Below, piece after piece: positions 26,178-34,995 of a stretch of 64,000 bases of DNA (positions are counted from its first letter, which is position 1; each line of letters starts with the position of its first letter). Source of the stretch: an uncultured Duncaniella sp. (lineage in GTDB: Bacteria; Bacteroidota; Bacteroidia; Bacteroidales; Muribaculaceae); contig CAJTQR010000005.1 of NCBI GenBank assembly GCA_910578515.1, forward strand, positions 62,001 through 126,000, read 5' to 3'. Below the pieces are notes generated by a model. That model did no database searches, was not told the DNA's origin, and was given only the letters and a program-made list of their open reading frames with translations. The position numbers and the translations under genes were made by a program.

Positions 26178-27470
26178 ATGAGAATAAGATTATATATCAT
26201 GATGTTGGTAATGATGCTGCTGACATCGGTTACAGTGAGCGCCATTACTGTTGATGAGGTGCCTAATGTACATTTGGCAAATCGTTATCAATATGTATCC
26301 AACCCATCGGGAATTCTATCGGTTGATGCGGTGACACAACTTAATCACAACATACGCCAGCTTTGGGACAAGACTTCGGTAGAACTGATAGTTGTGGTGG
26401 TTGATAGCGTTGACCCCTCGTTGACTCCCGAGGAATTTGCCACTAAATTGTTTGAGAAATGGGGAATTGGAAAAAAGGATAAGGATAACGGTTTACTTGT
26501 GCTTGTGGCACGTGACGACCGGGCTGCTATAATACGTACCGGTTATGGTGTCGAAGGTGCTGTGCCTGATATTGTGGCAGGCAGAATTATCCGAAATATA
26601 ATGTTCCCTGAATTTCGCGCAGGAAATTACGACGCAGGAACTATTGCCGGAGTGGATGCATTGGCGAAAGTGATTGAGGACCCCTCACTTGGAGATGAAT
26701 TGAAATCGAAGTATGCTAATGACTCACGCAGGCAGACAGCCGATGATATCTCAACAGGCGAGATTTTTACATATTATCTCTGGTTTGCTCTATTCCTCGC
26801 AGTGGTGATGCTGATTGATGTACTCTATATGATATATTCTACATCGAAACTTGATGATGTACAGCGTTACAGGGAGTTGGATGCTCATAAGAATGCCGCT
26901 TTGTTTGTGGCATTCCTGTCATGTGGCATGGGGATAATTCCCTATCTTATTCTCAAGCGCAAGATGCATTCGGTAAGACGTCATAAACGTAACTGTCCGA
27001 ATTGTCATACACGAATGGAATTAATAGATGAGGTGCATGATAATGATTATCTTACCCCCGCACAGGATACGGAGGAGAAGCTGAATTCTATAGATTACGA
27101 TGTGTGGCATTGTCCCAATTGCCATGAGGTTGAGGTGCTTCCTTATGTGAATCGTGAGACCAACTATACATATTGTCCACAATGTGGTGCTCGGGCAATG
27201 AGTATGGTGGAGCGACGCACACTGCGGCAGCCCACAGTTAGGACCGAGGGTGAAGGGGCTGATATATATGTATGCCGCAATTGCGGGAATCAGAATCAGC
27301 GTCGTTTTAAGATACCCAAAAAGCCAGACCCTGCAGCAGCGGTTGCAGCCGGAGCTGTGCTTGGCAGCATGATGGGAGGCAAAGGTGGTGGCTTCGGCGG
27401 CGGAGGTTTCTCCGGTGGTTCATTTGGAGGAGGTATGACCGGCGGTGGAGGCGCAGGAGGCAGATGGTAA
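26178..27470 (+). CDS. TPM-domain membrane protein with zinc ribbons and glycine-rich tail (YgcG-like)
   Basis: 430 residues from the ATG at 26178; a GTG nine bases upstream is possible. Order of parts: signal peptide (about 1-21), TPM domain (about 30-170, with YVSNPSGILS and GIGKKDKDNGLLVLVARDDRAAIIRTGYG), a membrane segment (about 195-215), a second hydrophobic stretch (about 240-260), three or more CxxC pairs (CPNC, CPNC, CPQC, CRNC) that would form zinc ribbons in the cytoplasm, and a glycine-rich C-terminus ending GGRW, typical of YgcG-like proteins. TPM proteins have been linked to membrane-protein quality control in plants and bacteria; the role here is unknown. The downstream gene overlaps by 7 bases. 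Confidence 0.85.
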   Translation: MRIRLYIMMLVMMLLTSVTVSAITVDEVPNVHLANRYQYVSNPSGILSVDAVTQLNHNIRQLWDKTSVELIVVVVDSVDPSLTPEEFATKLFEKWGIGKKDKDNGLLVLVARDDRAAIIRTGYGVEGAVPDIVAGRIIRNIMFPEFRAGNYDAGTIAGVDALAKVIEDPSLGDELKSKYANDSRRQTADDISTGEIFTYYLWFALFLAVVMLIDVLYMIYSTSKLDDVQRYRELDAHKNAALFVAFLSCGMGIIPYLILKRKMHSVRRHKRNCPNCHTRMELIDEVHDNDYLTPAQDTEEKLNSIDYDVWHCPNCHEVEVLPYVNRETNYTYCPQCGARAMSMVERRTLRQPTVRTEGEGADIYVCRNCGNQNQRRFKIPKKPDPAAAVAAGAVLGSMMGGKGGGFGGGGFSGGSFGGGMTGGGGAGGRW

Positions 27471-28867
27471 CAGATATTGCCGATTTCCTTTGCGGTTATC
27501 CGTTGTTCATACTGCTTATCGGCGGCGGGTTCTTCCTCTTTTTCTACTCAGGAATGGTATCTGTAAGATATTTTCCTGATGCTATTCATGTAATCAGAGC
27601 GAAACAATCGAGAGTATCAGGTGAACAGATTTCATCTGTTCAGGCTTTGGTTTCTGTTGTGGCTGCTACTGTCGGAATGGGAAATATTGCCGGTGTGGCT
27701 ATTGCTTTGGTGATGGGTGGACCTGGAGCTATATTTTGGATGTGGGTGAGTGCGTTGGTAGGTATGTCTACAAAATTTCACGAAGGGGTGCTCACCACTA
27801 AATATAAGACTCTTACTGCTGACGGTAAGCCGGCAGGAGGTACAATGCATATAATCGATGGTGCGCTTGGCCCGCGTTGGCACTGGCTCGCTATTACGTT
27901 TGCTATAGCTGGGATGCTCGGGACTTTGTGTATCATGAATGCCAATCAGCTTACGGAAGCAATCATGACTACCTTCACCACTCCTGAATGGATTGCAGGA
28001 AACTCTGTTGTAAATGCGGTCTCATCAGCTACCGGACTGGATAATGTATCGTCATTCCGTTTGTTCGTCGGTCTTGGGATTGCTTTGATTGTCACCTTAG
28101 TAGTTGTTGGTGGCATACGACGTATAGCCAAGGTTGCCACATGGCTTGTTCCGTTTATGGTCGGGCTTTATTTCTTTCTTGTACTGTATATTATTCTGAC
28201 ACATCTTTCAGAGGTGCCGGGCGTTTTTAAGTTAATTTTTACAGAGGCATTTAATCTGCGTGCCGGTTGGGGTGCTCTTGCCGGAATTGCCATTATCGGA
28301 GCGAGAAGGGCAGCTCTTGTGAACGATGCCGGTGTTGGGACTGCTACAATTATGCATGGTGCTTCATCCAATCGTGAGCCAGTCAGAGAGGGGTTGGTTG
28401 CGATGCTTGGACCGAGTATTGACTCAGGTCTGGTATGTACTCTCACTGCATTAGCGATATTGCTGTGCGGAGACTTGCAGGCTGTGGATGGCGTGAAAGG
28501 TCTTGAAGTCGCGATGAAAGCCTTTGGTAATGCTGTTCCCATGGGTGAGTTTATGCTGATGGGTATAGTGCTTTGCTTCGCTCTCTCATCTATGTTCAGT
28601 TACAGCTTTTATGGCAATCGCTGTGCGGCATATCTGTTTGGTGAGAGGAAGGCACGTTATTATACATGGTTCTTTATCGTCACATTGGTGATATTTGCAG
28701 TGATGCCATTGGGTATGGCTGTAGGCTTCTGTGATTTATTCTATGCCATGATGGCATTTCCGACTATGATAACCTTGCTTATGCTACGTAAGGAAGTAAA
28801 ATCAGAGATAAAATTCGGATTAAAAAATGATTGCGGTTACATCACATCATTAACAAATCAGAAATGA
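27464..28867 (+). CDS. Sodium:alanine (AGCS family) symporter
   Basis: 467 residues, about ten to eleven hydrophobic segments. AGCS signatures are clear: SVQALVSVVAATVGMGNIAGVAIAL near 60-85, GPGAIFWMWVSALVGMSTKF and the GGTMHIID block. The family takes up alanine or glycine with sodium across the inner membrane. It overlaps the TPM gene by 7 bases, so they are cotranslated; the terminal tail is short and charged. Substrate identity is not proven by sequence alone. Confidence 0.93.
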   Translation: MVTDIADFLCGYPLFILLIGGGFFLFFYSGMVSVRYFPDAIHVIRAKQSRVSGEQISSVQALVSVVAATVGMGNIAGVAIALVMGGPGAIFWMWVSALVGMSTKFHEGVLTTKYKTLTADGKPAGGTMHIIDGALGPRWHWLAITFAIAGMLGTLCIMNANQLTEAIMTTFTTPEWIAGNSVVNAVSSATGLDNVSSFRLFVGLGIALIVTLVVVGGIRRIAKVATWLVPFMVGLYFFLVLYIILTHLSEVPGVFKLIFTEAFNLRAGWGALAGIAIIGARRAALVNDAGVGTATIMHGASSNREPVREGLVAMLGPSIDSGLVCTLTALAILLCGDLQAVDGVKGLEVAMKAFGNAVPMGEFMLMGIVLCFALSSMFSYSFYGNRCAAYLFGERKARYYTWFFIVTLVIFAVMPLGMAVGFCDLFYAMMAFPTMITLLMLRKEVKSEIKFGLKNDCGYITSLTNQK

Positions 28868-29009
28868 CACCCAAAATAGCCGGATTATTAGGTTATGCTG
28901 CATCAACATCAGAATGACGCAAGGCAGTACATTGCAAAAGAATGATGCAGAAGACTCGCGACTGATTATTAGGTCTAAATTGAGTTGCTTACAGACTTTA
29001 AAAGATATG

Positions 29010-29040
29010 AAAAATCCCCGCTTGTAGACCAAGCGGGGAT
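29010..29040 (-). terminator. Terminator of gap (probably bidirectional)
   Basis: A perfect 10-bp stem ATCCCCGCTT/AAGCGGGGAT (29014-29023 with 29031-29040), 7-base loop, with five T following on the minus strand. The convergent symporter gene may share it. Confidence 0.92.
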
Positions 29041-29075
29041 GGCTTTATTTCTGTGTGGAGTAGTTACAACACTTA

Positions 29076-30086
29076 TTAGCCGTTAACTTTCTTCATGTGA
29101 GCAATGAGGTCGAGAACCTTGTTAGAGTAACCGATTTCATTGTCATACCAAGAAACTACCTTAACGAAAGTAGGAGTAAGCTGGATACCTGCCTTAGCGT
29201 CGAAGATAGAAGTAAGGGGGCAACCGAGGAAGTCAGAAGAAACAACTGCATCTTCAGTGTAGCCGAGGATACCCTTGAGTTCGCCTTCAGAAGCTTCCTT
29301 CATAGCAGCGCAGATTTCTTCGTAAGAAGTAGGCTTAGCGAGGTTAACGGTAAGGTCAACAACAGATACATCGAGGGTGGGGACACGCATTGACATACCG
29401 GTAAGTTTGCCGTTGAGTTCGGGGATAACTTTACCTACAGCCTTAGCAGCACCAGTAGAAGAGGGGATGATGTTGCCAGAAGCAGCACGACCACCACGCC
29501 AGTCCTTCATAGAGGGACCGTCAACAGTCTTCTGAGTTGCAGTAGTAGAGTGAACAGTAGTCATAAGACCTTCAACAACGCCGAACTTGTCGTTGAGGAC
29601 CTTAGTGATAGGAGCCAAGCAGTTAGTTGTGCAAGATGCGTTAGAAACGAACTGAGTGCCCTTAACGTAGCTGTCCTGGTTAACACCGCATACGAACATG
29701 GGGGTGTCGTCCTTAGAAGGAGCAGACATAACCACATATTTTGCGCCGGCTTCGATGTGAGCCTGAGCTTTTTCCTTAGTAAGGAAGAGACCTGTAGACT
29801 CAACTACGTATTCAGCACCAACTGCACCCCAACCAATTTCAGCGGGATTCTTGCAAGCAGTTACACGGATAGCTTTACCGTTAACGATGAGGAGGCTCTT
29901 CTCCAAATCATAGTCAACAGTACCATCGAAACGACCGTGCATGGTGTCATACTTAAGCATGTAAGCCATGTAGTCAACGGGAAGAAGGTCGTTGATAGCA
30001 ACTACTTCGATGTCATCGCGCTTGGTTGATGCACGGAATACGAACCGACCGATGCGGCCAAAACCATTAATACCTATTTTTGTCAT
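29076..30086 (-). CDS. gap: Glyceraldehyde-3-phosphate dehydrogenase, type I
   Basis: 336 residues. The glycolytic enzyme oxidises glyceraldehyde 3-phosphate with NAD and phosphate. The Rossmann start INGFGRIGRFVFR, the catalytic cysteine in SNASCTTNCLAP and the MRVPT and SWYDNEIGYS segments are present. Codon use is biased as in fba and the ribosomal genes. Monocistronic, with a full consensus promoter upstream and a terminator downstream. Confidence 0.98.
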   Translation of the reverse strand: MTKIGINGFGRIGRFVFRASTKRDDIEVVAINDLLPVDYMAYMLKYDTMHGRFDGTVDYDLEKSLLIVNGKAIRVTACKNPAEIGWGAVGAEYVVESTGLFLTKEKAQAHIEAGAKYVVMSAPSKDDTPMFVCGVNQDSYVKGTQFVSNASCTTNCLAPITKVLNDKFGVVEGLMTTVHSTTATQKTVDGPSMKDWRGGRAASGNIIPSSTGAAKAVGKVIPELNGKLTGMSMRVPTLDVSVVDLTVNLAKPTSYEEICAAMKEASEGELKGILGYTEDAVVSSDFLGCPLTSIFDAKAGIQLTPTFVKVVSWYDNEIGYSNKVLDLIAHMKKVNG

Positions 30087-30174
30087 AGTTTTTTATAAAT
30101 TGGGTTATAAAAATTTCCTATTGAAAGGTTATGAGAGTTACGTTTGCAAGAAATATCAAAATGGTTTTAATTCT

Positions 30175-30205
30175 CAAACGTATCTCTCTTAATAAACGCC
30201 ACAAA
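30175..30205 (-). promoter_or_regulatory. Promoter of gap
   Basis: TTTG (30202-30205), 19 bases, TACGTTTG (30175-30182) on the minus strand. A second TAATTTTG (30202-30209) overlaps the -33 element and could act as an upstream -7 box. The leader is about 80 bases. Confidence 0.8.
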
Positions 30206-30326
30206 ATTACTAAATTTTTTTGAAAAAACTTACGATGTTGTAGAAATAAAATTTGCAAAATTTGCCTCATTTAATACAAAAAGCGGAAATAAGTGTTGTT
30301 ATTAATGGAATTACGGGAAATTTAAT

Positions 30327-30334
30327 TATTTTTG
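30327..30334 (+). promoter_or_regulatory. Probable -7 box of mscL
   Basis: TATTTTTG fits TAnnTTTG; no TTTG is found at the usual -33 distance. The start codon lies 76 bases downstream. Confidence 0.45.
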
Positions 30335-30410
30335 CACTATGATTAATGTGGCATTTTGATTGATTTTACCGTATAAAACAACATTATAAACTAAAATAAT
30401 ACAGAAACGT

Positions 30411-30842
30411 ATGTCATTTGTAAAAGAATTCAAGGAATTTGCAATGCGTGGCAATGTCATTGACATGGCTGTCGGTGTAGTCATTGGTGCTGCTTTCGGC
30501 AAGATTATTTCGTCGTTGGTCGATGATATTATAATGCCTTTGGTCGGAGTTGCCACCGGTGGAATGAATTTCACTGATTATAAGTGGGTGATACAGCAGG
30601 CTGTGATTGACGGTACCACACAGGAGGTTCTAAAGCCCGAAGTGACTATGAATTGGGGCTCATGGGTGCAGACTATTGTTGATTTCCTTATTGTCGCTTT
30701 CTGTATCTTTGTTGCTATCAAGGGTATAAATCAGTTGAAACGTACCAAGGAGGAGGCCCCCGAGCCGGAAGCTCCTGCTGAACCTACCAAGGAAGAGGTG
30801 CTTCTCACAGAGATTCGCGACCTTCTTAAAGAGAAAAAGTAA
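30411..30842 (+). CDS. mscL: Large-conductance mechanosensitive channel
   Basis: 143 residues. MscL is a homopentameric inner-membrane pore that opens under membrane tension during osmotic downshock. The first helix motif FKEFAMRGNVIDMAVGVVIGAAFGKI (in pieces) and the second membrane helix (about 82-105, IVDFLIVAFCIFVAIKG) are clear, followed by a charged bundle-forming C-terminus. Start and length fit the family. Monocistronic. Confidence 0.97.
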   Translation: MSFVKEFKEFAMRGNVIDMAVGVVIGAAFGKIISSLVDDIIMPLVGVATGGMNFTDYKWVIQQAVIDGTTQEVLKPEVTMNWGSWVQTIVDFLIVAFCIFVAIKGINQLKRTKEEAPEPEAPAEPTKEEVLLTEIRDLLKEKK

Positions 30843-30865
30843 CTTTAGGAAAATATATTGTACGG

Positions 30866-30900
30866 TTGACGCAATGCCACTTTCAAAGGCGTTGCGTCAA
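30866..30900 (+). terminator. Probable terminator of mscL
   Basis: A 13-bp stem with one G-U pair (30866-30878 with 30888-30900), 9-base loop; the T run after it is poor (TACGTTTG), which lowers certainty. Confidence 0.55.
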
Positions 30901-30908
30901 TACGTTTG
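30901..30908 (+). promoter_or_regulatory. Possible -7 box of the HAD phosphatase gene
   Basis: TACGTTTG matches TAnnTTTG directly after the mscL hairpin and 89 bases before the next start codon. Confidence 0.4.
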
Positions 30909-30997
30909 TATAAATTACATGTATTTCCCGCAATCCATTGTGTCTGTGCATGGTAGTGGCGGAGAAATATAGGAATATTAAAGAGTATTTATAAATA

Positions 30998-31789
30998 ATG
31001 ATTAAAGCTGTATTTTTTGATATTGACGGAACTTTGGTCCCGATTGGTGATGGTGGGATTCCTGCTTCTACAAAGAAGGCTATAAAATTATTGAAGGAGG
31101 CAGGAATAAAGGTGTTCATATCCTCTGGACGTCATTTAGCTTGGATAAATAATCTGGAAGGGGAGACTTTTGATGGATATGTTACTACTAACGGCGCATT
31201 ATGTCTGTTGGGTGATAAAGAGACTGTGGTATATAAGCGAACCATAGATAGTGGCGATGTTGACCGGCTGGTAGGATTTGTAAATTCACATGAAATCCCG
31301 TTTGTGATTGTTCCGGTCGATGGTAATCTTTTCACAACAGGTGTTGATGATAATTTTCGTACTGTCACGCGGTTGCTCCGCACTCCGCATGTGCCCGAAG
31401 GGAAAATAACCGATGCCGTAGGACTTGATGTGGTACAAATGATGGTATTTGCACCTAAGGAAGAGATTGATTCTACAAATCTTTTTACAGATGTGCTTAC
31501 ACATTGCGATGGCACGAGCTGGAGCCCATATTTTGCTGATATTGTGCCTGAAGGGAGTGATAAGAGTGTAGGAATTGACCGTATGATTGAGCATTTTGGC
31601 ATAGACATATCGGAAACAATGGCTTTTGGCGATGGGGACAACGATATAGGTATGCTTAAGCATGTAGCTGTTGGTGTCGCTATGGGAAACGCTGTTGACG
31701 AGGTTAAAGCTGTGGCTGATTATGTCACTACCGATGTGGATAAGGATGGCATTATGAATGCACTCGTTAAATTGGGCGTCCTTAAATAG
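30998..31789 (+). CDS. HAD-superfamily hydrolase, Cof-type
   Basis: 263 residues. The catalytic DxD motif (FFDIDGTLVP) is at the start, SSGR is motif II, and GDGDNDIGML carries the acidic motif IV, with a large C2-type cap between. These enzymes dephosphorylate sugar phosphates, FMN or other small metabolites in the cytoplasm; the substrate cannot be told from sequence. Monocistronic, ending before a strong bidirectional hairpin. Confidence 0.93.
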   Translation: MIKAVFFDIDGTLVPIGDGGIPASTKKAIKLLKEAGIKVFISSGRHLAWINNLEGETFDGYVTTNGALCLLGDKETVVYKRTIDSGDVDRLVGFVNSHEIPFVIVPVDGNLFTTGVDDNFRTVTRLLRTPHVPEGKITDAVGLDVVQMMVFAPKEEIDSTNLFTDVLTHCDGTSWSPYFADIVPEGSDKSVGIDRMIEHFGIDISETMAFGDGDNDIGMLKHVAVGVAMGNAVDEVKAVADYVTTDVDKDGIMNALVKLGVLK

Positions 31790-31845
31790 GCTGTAAGTGC
31801 AGTAATTATTTAGCCTGGTGTAAGATTATAGACGCCTATAGGTAA

Positions 31846-31887
31846 TAATTAAGCCCGGACTGCGTAAGTCGTGTCCGGGCTTAATTA
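31846..31887. terminator. Bidirectional terminator between HAD gene and pullulanase
   Basis: A perfect 15-bp stem (31846-31860 with 31873-31887) with a GC-rich core and AT-rich base, 12-base loop, located between two convergent genes. Confidence 0.88.
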
Positions 31888-31932
31888 TGTGGTTACAACT
31901 AATGGTAAGTTGCGGGGATATTATGCGAGACC

Positions 31933-33930
31933 TTATTTCTCACGTGCGAGGATAAGAGCTGAACGTGGAGCTACAGTGACTGTACCACCCTTTGATGTGC
32001 CCATTCCCTCGGCATTGATTTTACCATCATCTGCGACTACAGTCCACTCACCTTTGCGGATTTTCATATTTTTGGCATCATCTGTACCGTTAAAAATCAC
32101 TTTGATTTCTTTCCATACATCTCCGTTGGCATTGTCAAGGAGTGAATAGGAGATAAGACCGGGTTCGGATACTTTGTCAAATTTCAGATGCTTCTGAATC
32201 TGCTCGGCAGTTGTCATTCGGAATGCCGGATGCTCTTTGCGGAGTTTGATTAATTCCTTATAATAGTTGAACTGTTCGGCGTTCTGATGGCGGAGATTCC
32301 AGTCAATAGCATTGATGGAGTCGGGTGAGTTGTAGGAATTATGTACACCTTTTTTATCACGGAAAATTTCTTCGCCGGCAAAAATGAAAGGTGTACCTTG
32401 CGAAGTCAGAACTATAGTCTGAGCCAAACGTGCAGCACGTTGGCGTTCAGCATCGGTTGCGTCAGGCATGGACTTGCGGAGCTTATCAGTGAGCATGAGG
32501 TCGTCATGACATGACACATAATTTATTATTTGTGTAGGGGCTGCCGCGTAGGGGAATTTAGAGTTGTTGCCTTTCGAATAGTCAACTTGTGGATGAGGTG
32601 TGGCAGCGACAATACCGATTTTTACTGTTTCCTCCAGTCCGGGTTTGCCAGTGGCAAATCCTCGGTCGGCAGCATCGGTATAGTGTCCTTTGATTGCATC
32701 ACGGATATCATCGCTAAATACTGCGATGTCAGGCATTTTTGCAACATTCTCTTTAAGAGCCCGCTGCTCTACGGGAAGTGGCGAATCACCAGCAGTCCAG
32801 CCCTCACCGTAAACAAAGATATTGGGATTTATTTCCTTAAGAGCGGCTATGACCTGATTCATTGTTTCAATATCATGGATAGCCATGAGGTCGAAGCGGA
32901 AGCCATCAATATGGTATTCTTTAGCCCAATATTTCACAGAGTTAATGATATAATCGCGCATCTGCTGACGTTCGGATGCAGTCTCGTTTCCACAACCCGA
33001 GGCATCGCTATAGGAACCATCGGGACGATGACGGTAGTAGTAACCGGGAGCGGTAAGCGAGAAATTGGAGTCATCATTATTGGCGGTATGATTGTATACC
33101 ACATCCATTATCACTCCAATGCCGTTGTCGTGTAGGTTTTTTACCATCTGCTTCATCTCGCTGATACGTGTGGCGGGATTGGCAGGATTGGTTGAGTAGG
33201 AACCTTCCGGAGCATTGTAATTGTAAGGGTCATACCCCCAGTTATACTTATTGGAAGGGAGATTCGACTCATCCACACTGTTGTAGTCGTAGGATGGAAG
33301 GATATGAACATGGGTTATGCCAAGGTCCTTGAGGTGGTCAATACCGGTGGATTCACCTTCCGGATTTTTTGTCGCCGGTTCTGTTAGAGCAAGGAATTTA
33401 CCTTTGTTTACAATTCCTGACGATGGGTGTTGCGAGAAGTCGCGGTGATGCATTTCATAAATTACAGCATCATTGATGTGAGAGATGGCAGGCCCCTTGT
33501 CGCTTTCCCACCCTTCGGGATTTGTGGCGGTGAAATCTATTATAGCTGCGCGCGTCCCATTGGTACCTACTGCTTTTGCCCATACGCCGGGAGTTTCGGC
33601 AAGCCATTTGCCTTTATCTTTTATGGAAAATGTGTAGAAAGAGCCGTAAAGTTTTTTTGGGACACTTGCCACCCAAGTACCTTTTTCGGAGCGGGACATC
33701 GGTATTGTGTCGGTAGCGGCAGTGTTAAGACCGGTAGGGTAGAGTATTACTCGTGCCGCTTCTGCTTCGGGAGACCAAAGGCGCCAATGAGTGCCGGTGG
33801 AATTTACTGTCAGTTCGAGGTCATCACCCTGATAGGATGGATAGGACGCAAATTTAGCGTCGGGATTTTGGGCAAACGCATTTGTGGCGTACCCAAGAGC
33901 GGTGATAGTCACAATCGTAGCGATTTTCAT
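31933..33930 (-). CDS. pulA: Secreted type I pullulanase (GH13)
   Basis: 665 residues with a signal peptide (about 1-21, ending AFAQ). A CBM48-like domain (THWRLWSPEAEAARVILYP) precedes the GH13 barrel, which has the type I pullulanase signature YNWGYDP, then VVYNHT (region I), GFRFDLMAIHD with the nucleophile Asp (region II), VYGEGW with the acid Glu (region III) and VSCHDD (region IV). It cleaves alpha-1,6 branches of pullulan and limit dextrins. The signal peptide places it in the periplasm or beyond. No SusC/D genes are close; it is monocistronic between two hairpins. Confidence 0.95.
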   Translation of the reverse strand: MKIATIVTITALGYATNAFAQNPDAKFASYPSYQGDDLELTVNSTGTHWRLWSPEAEAARVILYPTGLNTAATDTIPMSRSEKGTWVASVPKKLYGSFYTFSIKDKGKWLAETPGVWAKAVGTNGTRAAIIDFTATNPEGWESDKGPAISHINDAVIYEMHHRDFSQHPSSGIVNKGKFLALTEPATKNPEGESTGIDHLKDLGITHVHILPSYDYNSVDESNLPSNKYNWGYDPYNYNAPEGSYSTNPANPATRISEMKQMVKNLHDNGIGVIMDVVYNHTANNDDSNFSLTAPGYYYRHRPDGSYSDASGCGNETASERQQMRDYIINSVKYWAKEYHIDGFRFDLMAIHDIETMNQVIAALKEINPNIFVYGEGWTAGDSPLPVEQRALKENVAKMPDIAVFSDDIRDAIKGHYTDAADRGFATGKPGLEETVKIGIVAATPHPQVDYSKGNNSKFPYAAAPTQIINYVSCHDDLMLTDKLRKSMPDATDAERQRAARLAQTIVLTSQGTPFIFAGEEIFRDKKGVHNSYNSPDSINAIDWNLRHQNAEQFNYYKELIKLRKEHPAFRMTTAEQIQKHLKFDKVSEPGLISYSLLDNANGDVWKEIKVIFNGTDDAKNMKIRKGEWTVVADDGKINAEGMGTSKGGTVTVAPRSALILAREK

Positions 33931-34003
33931 GAAGTTGATTTAAATTTAAAAAGAGTGTTGAGTATGATAAAAAAAGTATAATTGCCAATTGGCAGTAACA
34001 ACA

Positions 34004-34043
34004 TCAGGGTGAAGCAGCGTACGCACACACTGCTTCACCCTGA
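34004..34043 (-). terminator. Hairpin after the coiled-coil lipoprotein gene
   Basis: A perfect 14-bp stem (34004-34017 with 34030-34043), 12-base loop, 22 bases after the stop. The T run is weak on the minus strand, but stem strength and place suggest termination or 3-prime protection. Confidence 0.65.
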
Positions 34044-34065
34044 CGAAATTTATATTTTTGTTGTA

Positions 34066-34947
34066 TTAGTCAACTTGGATAACGAGGAAATTAGAGAGTT
34101 GCCAGAATTTGGTGGGGTCTGTAATCTTGACAACTTTCTGTCCGTTTACATCTACGATTTCGTAGGAGTCAGCGGGCTGGGAAGTCAGGATTTTAGCCTT
34201 CTTGCTATGAGTGGGAATTTCAGAAAGGTTGCGCTTGTCGCCGGTAGTGAAATAGCTTTCGTCAAAATCGCCTTTCATTACCTTGGTTTTGCGTAGGAAG
34301 CCTGACTGAAGGATGTGTTTCTCCTTTAGTTCCTTGCTTGTGCCGATGGCATAGAAACATGCATTAAGCTCATTGGTAGCAGCAGTTGCTTCTTCAATGG
34401 CAGCATCTTTCAGCGCGCGCTCATCGGTAAGACCGGTATTAAGTGAGTCCACAGCAGTGTTGAGGGTGGTTACAGTAGTGCTGAGCTCTTCAATCTTGAT
34501 GTTGGCAGTGGCAAGCTGATTGGTGAGAGTTGCAATTTCTGTCTGCTGCTCGGCTATTTGAGTCTTCAAATTGGAGATAGTACGTTTGAGAGTGGCGTTC
34601 TCTCCACCGGTTGCAGCAAGTTTCTTTTCAAGTTCTTCAAGACGCTGACGACGTTCCTGTAGAGACTGCTGGATAGCTATCATATCGTTCTTAATCTGCT
34701 CTTTGCGTGAAGCAGATTCGCCTCCAAGATTTCCAGGAGTAGAGATGATTTTCTCAAGGTCCTTAATCTGCGACATTCCGTCGGAAATATCGTTCATAAG
34801 CACAAGTAGGCTGTCCTGGGTTGCGAGGGTTTCCCGGAGGTCGCCTTTAAGTTGTTCGTTTTCTGCTTGAGCATTCTTAAGTTTATCGCCGTTACAACCT
34901 GTAAGTAACGTTGCAGCAACAACTGCAATAGAAACAATTTTTTTCAT
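34066..34947 (-). CDS. Coiled-coil lipoprotein of unknown function
   Basis: 293 residues: SPII signal with lipobox (LLTGC, Cys18), then a long heptad-rich coiled coil (about 22-185, many Leu, Glu, Gln, Asn) and a globular C-terminal domain (about 195-293, with LRKTKVMKGDFDESYFT and TKFWQLSNFLV). Similar proteins are widespread in Bacteroidetes as uncharacterised lipoproteins. It is anchored in a membrane and may span part of the periplasm. It is the last gene of the dacB-rsmI operon, 48 bases after rsmI. Confidence 0.8.
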   Translation of the reverse strand: MKKIVSIAVVAATLLTGCNGDKLKNAQAENEQLKGDLRETLATQDSLLVLMNDISDGMSQIKDLEKIISTPGNLGGESASRKEQIKNDMIAIQQSLQERRQRLEELEKKLAATGGENATLKRTISNLKTQIAEQQTEIATLTNQLATANIKIEELSTTVTTLNTAVDSLNTGLTDERALKDAAIEEATAATNELNACFYAIGTSKELKEKHILQSGFLRKTKVMKGDFDESYFTTGDKRNLSEIPTHSKKAKILTSQPADSYEIVDVNGQKVVKITDPTKFWQLSNFLVIQVD

Positions 34948-34995
34948 AGAAAATTGGTTGAAAAGTGAACTGAGTAATAAAAATAGGTTTTTATC

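Larger units (their letters stand above)
30087..30410. other. Divergent intergenic region, gap and mscL
   Basis: About 320 AT-rich bases. They hold the gap promoter and a probable mscL -7 box (30327-30334). The octamer TACGTTTG also occurs in plus orientation at 30139-30146, forming an inverted pair with the gap -7 box; no ORF is present. Confidence 0.6.

Noticed and set aside
27360..27470. Glycine-codon-rich stretch as a possible DNA repeat
   Set aside because: It encodes the normal glycine-rich tail of YgcG-like proteins, so it is a coding feature and not a separate repeat element.
32530..33135. Plus-strand ORF of 201 codons inside pulA
   Set aside because: Antisense of a well-supported GH13 enzyme; composition looks unlike a real protein.
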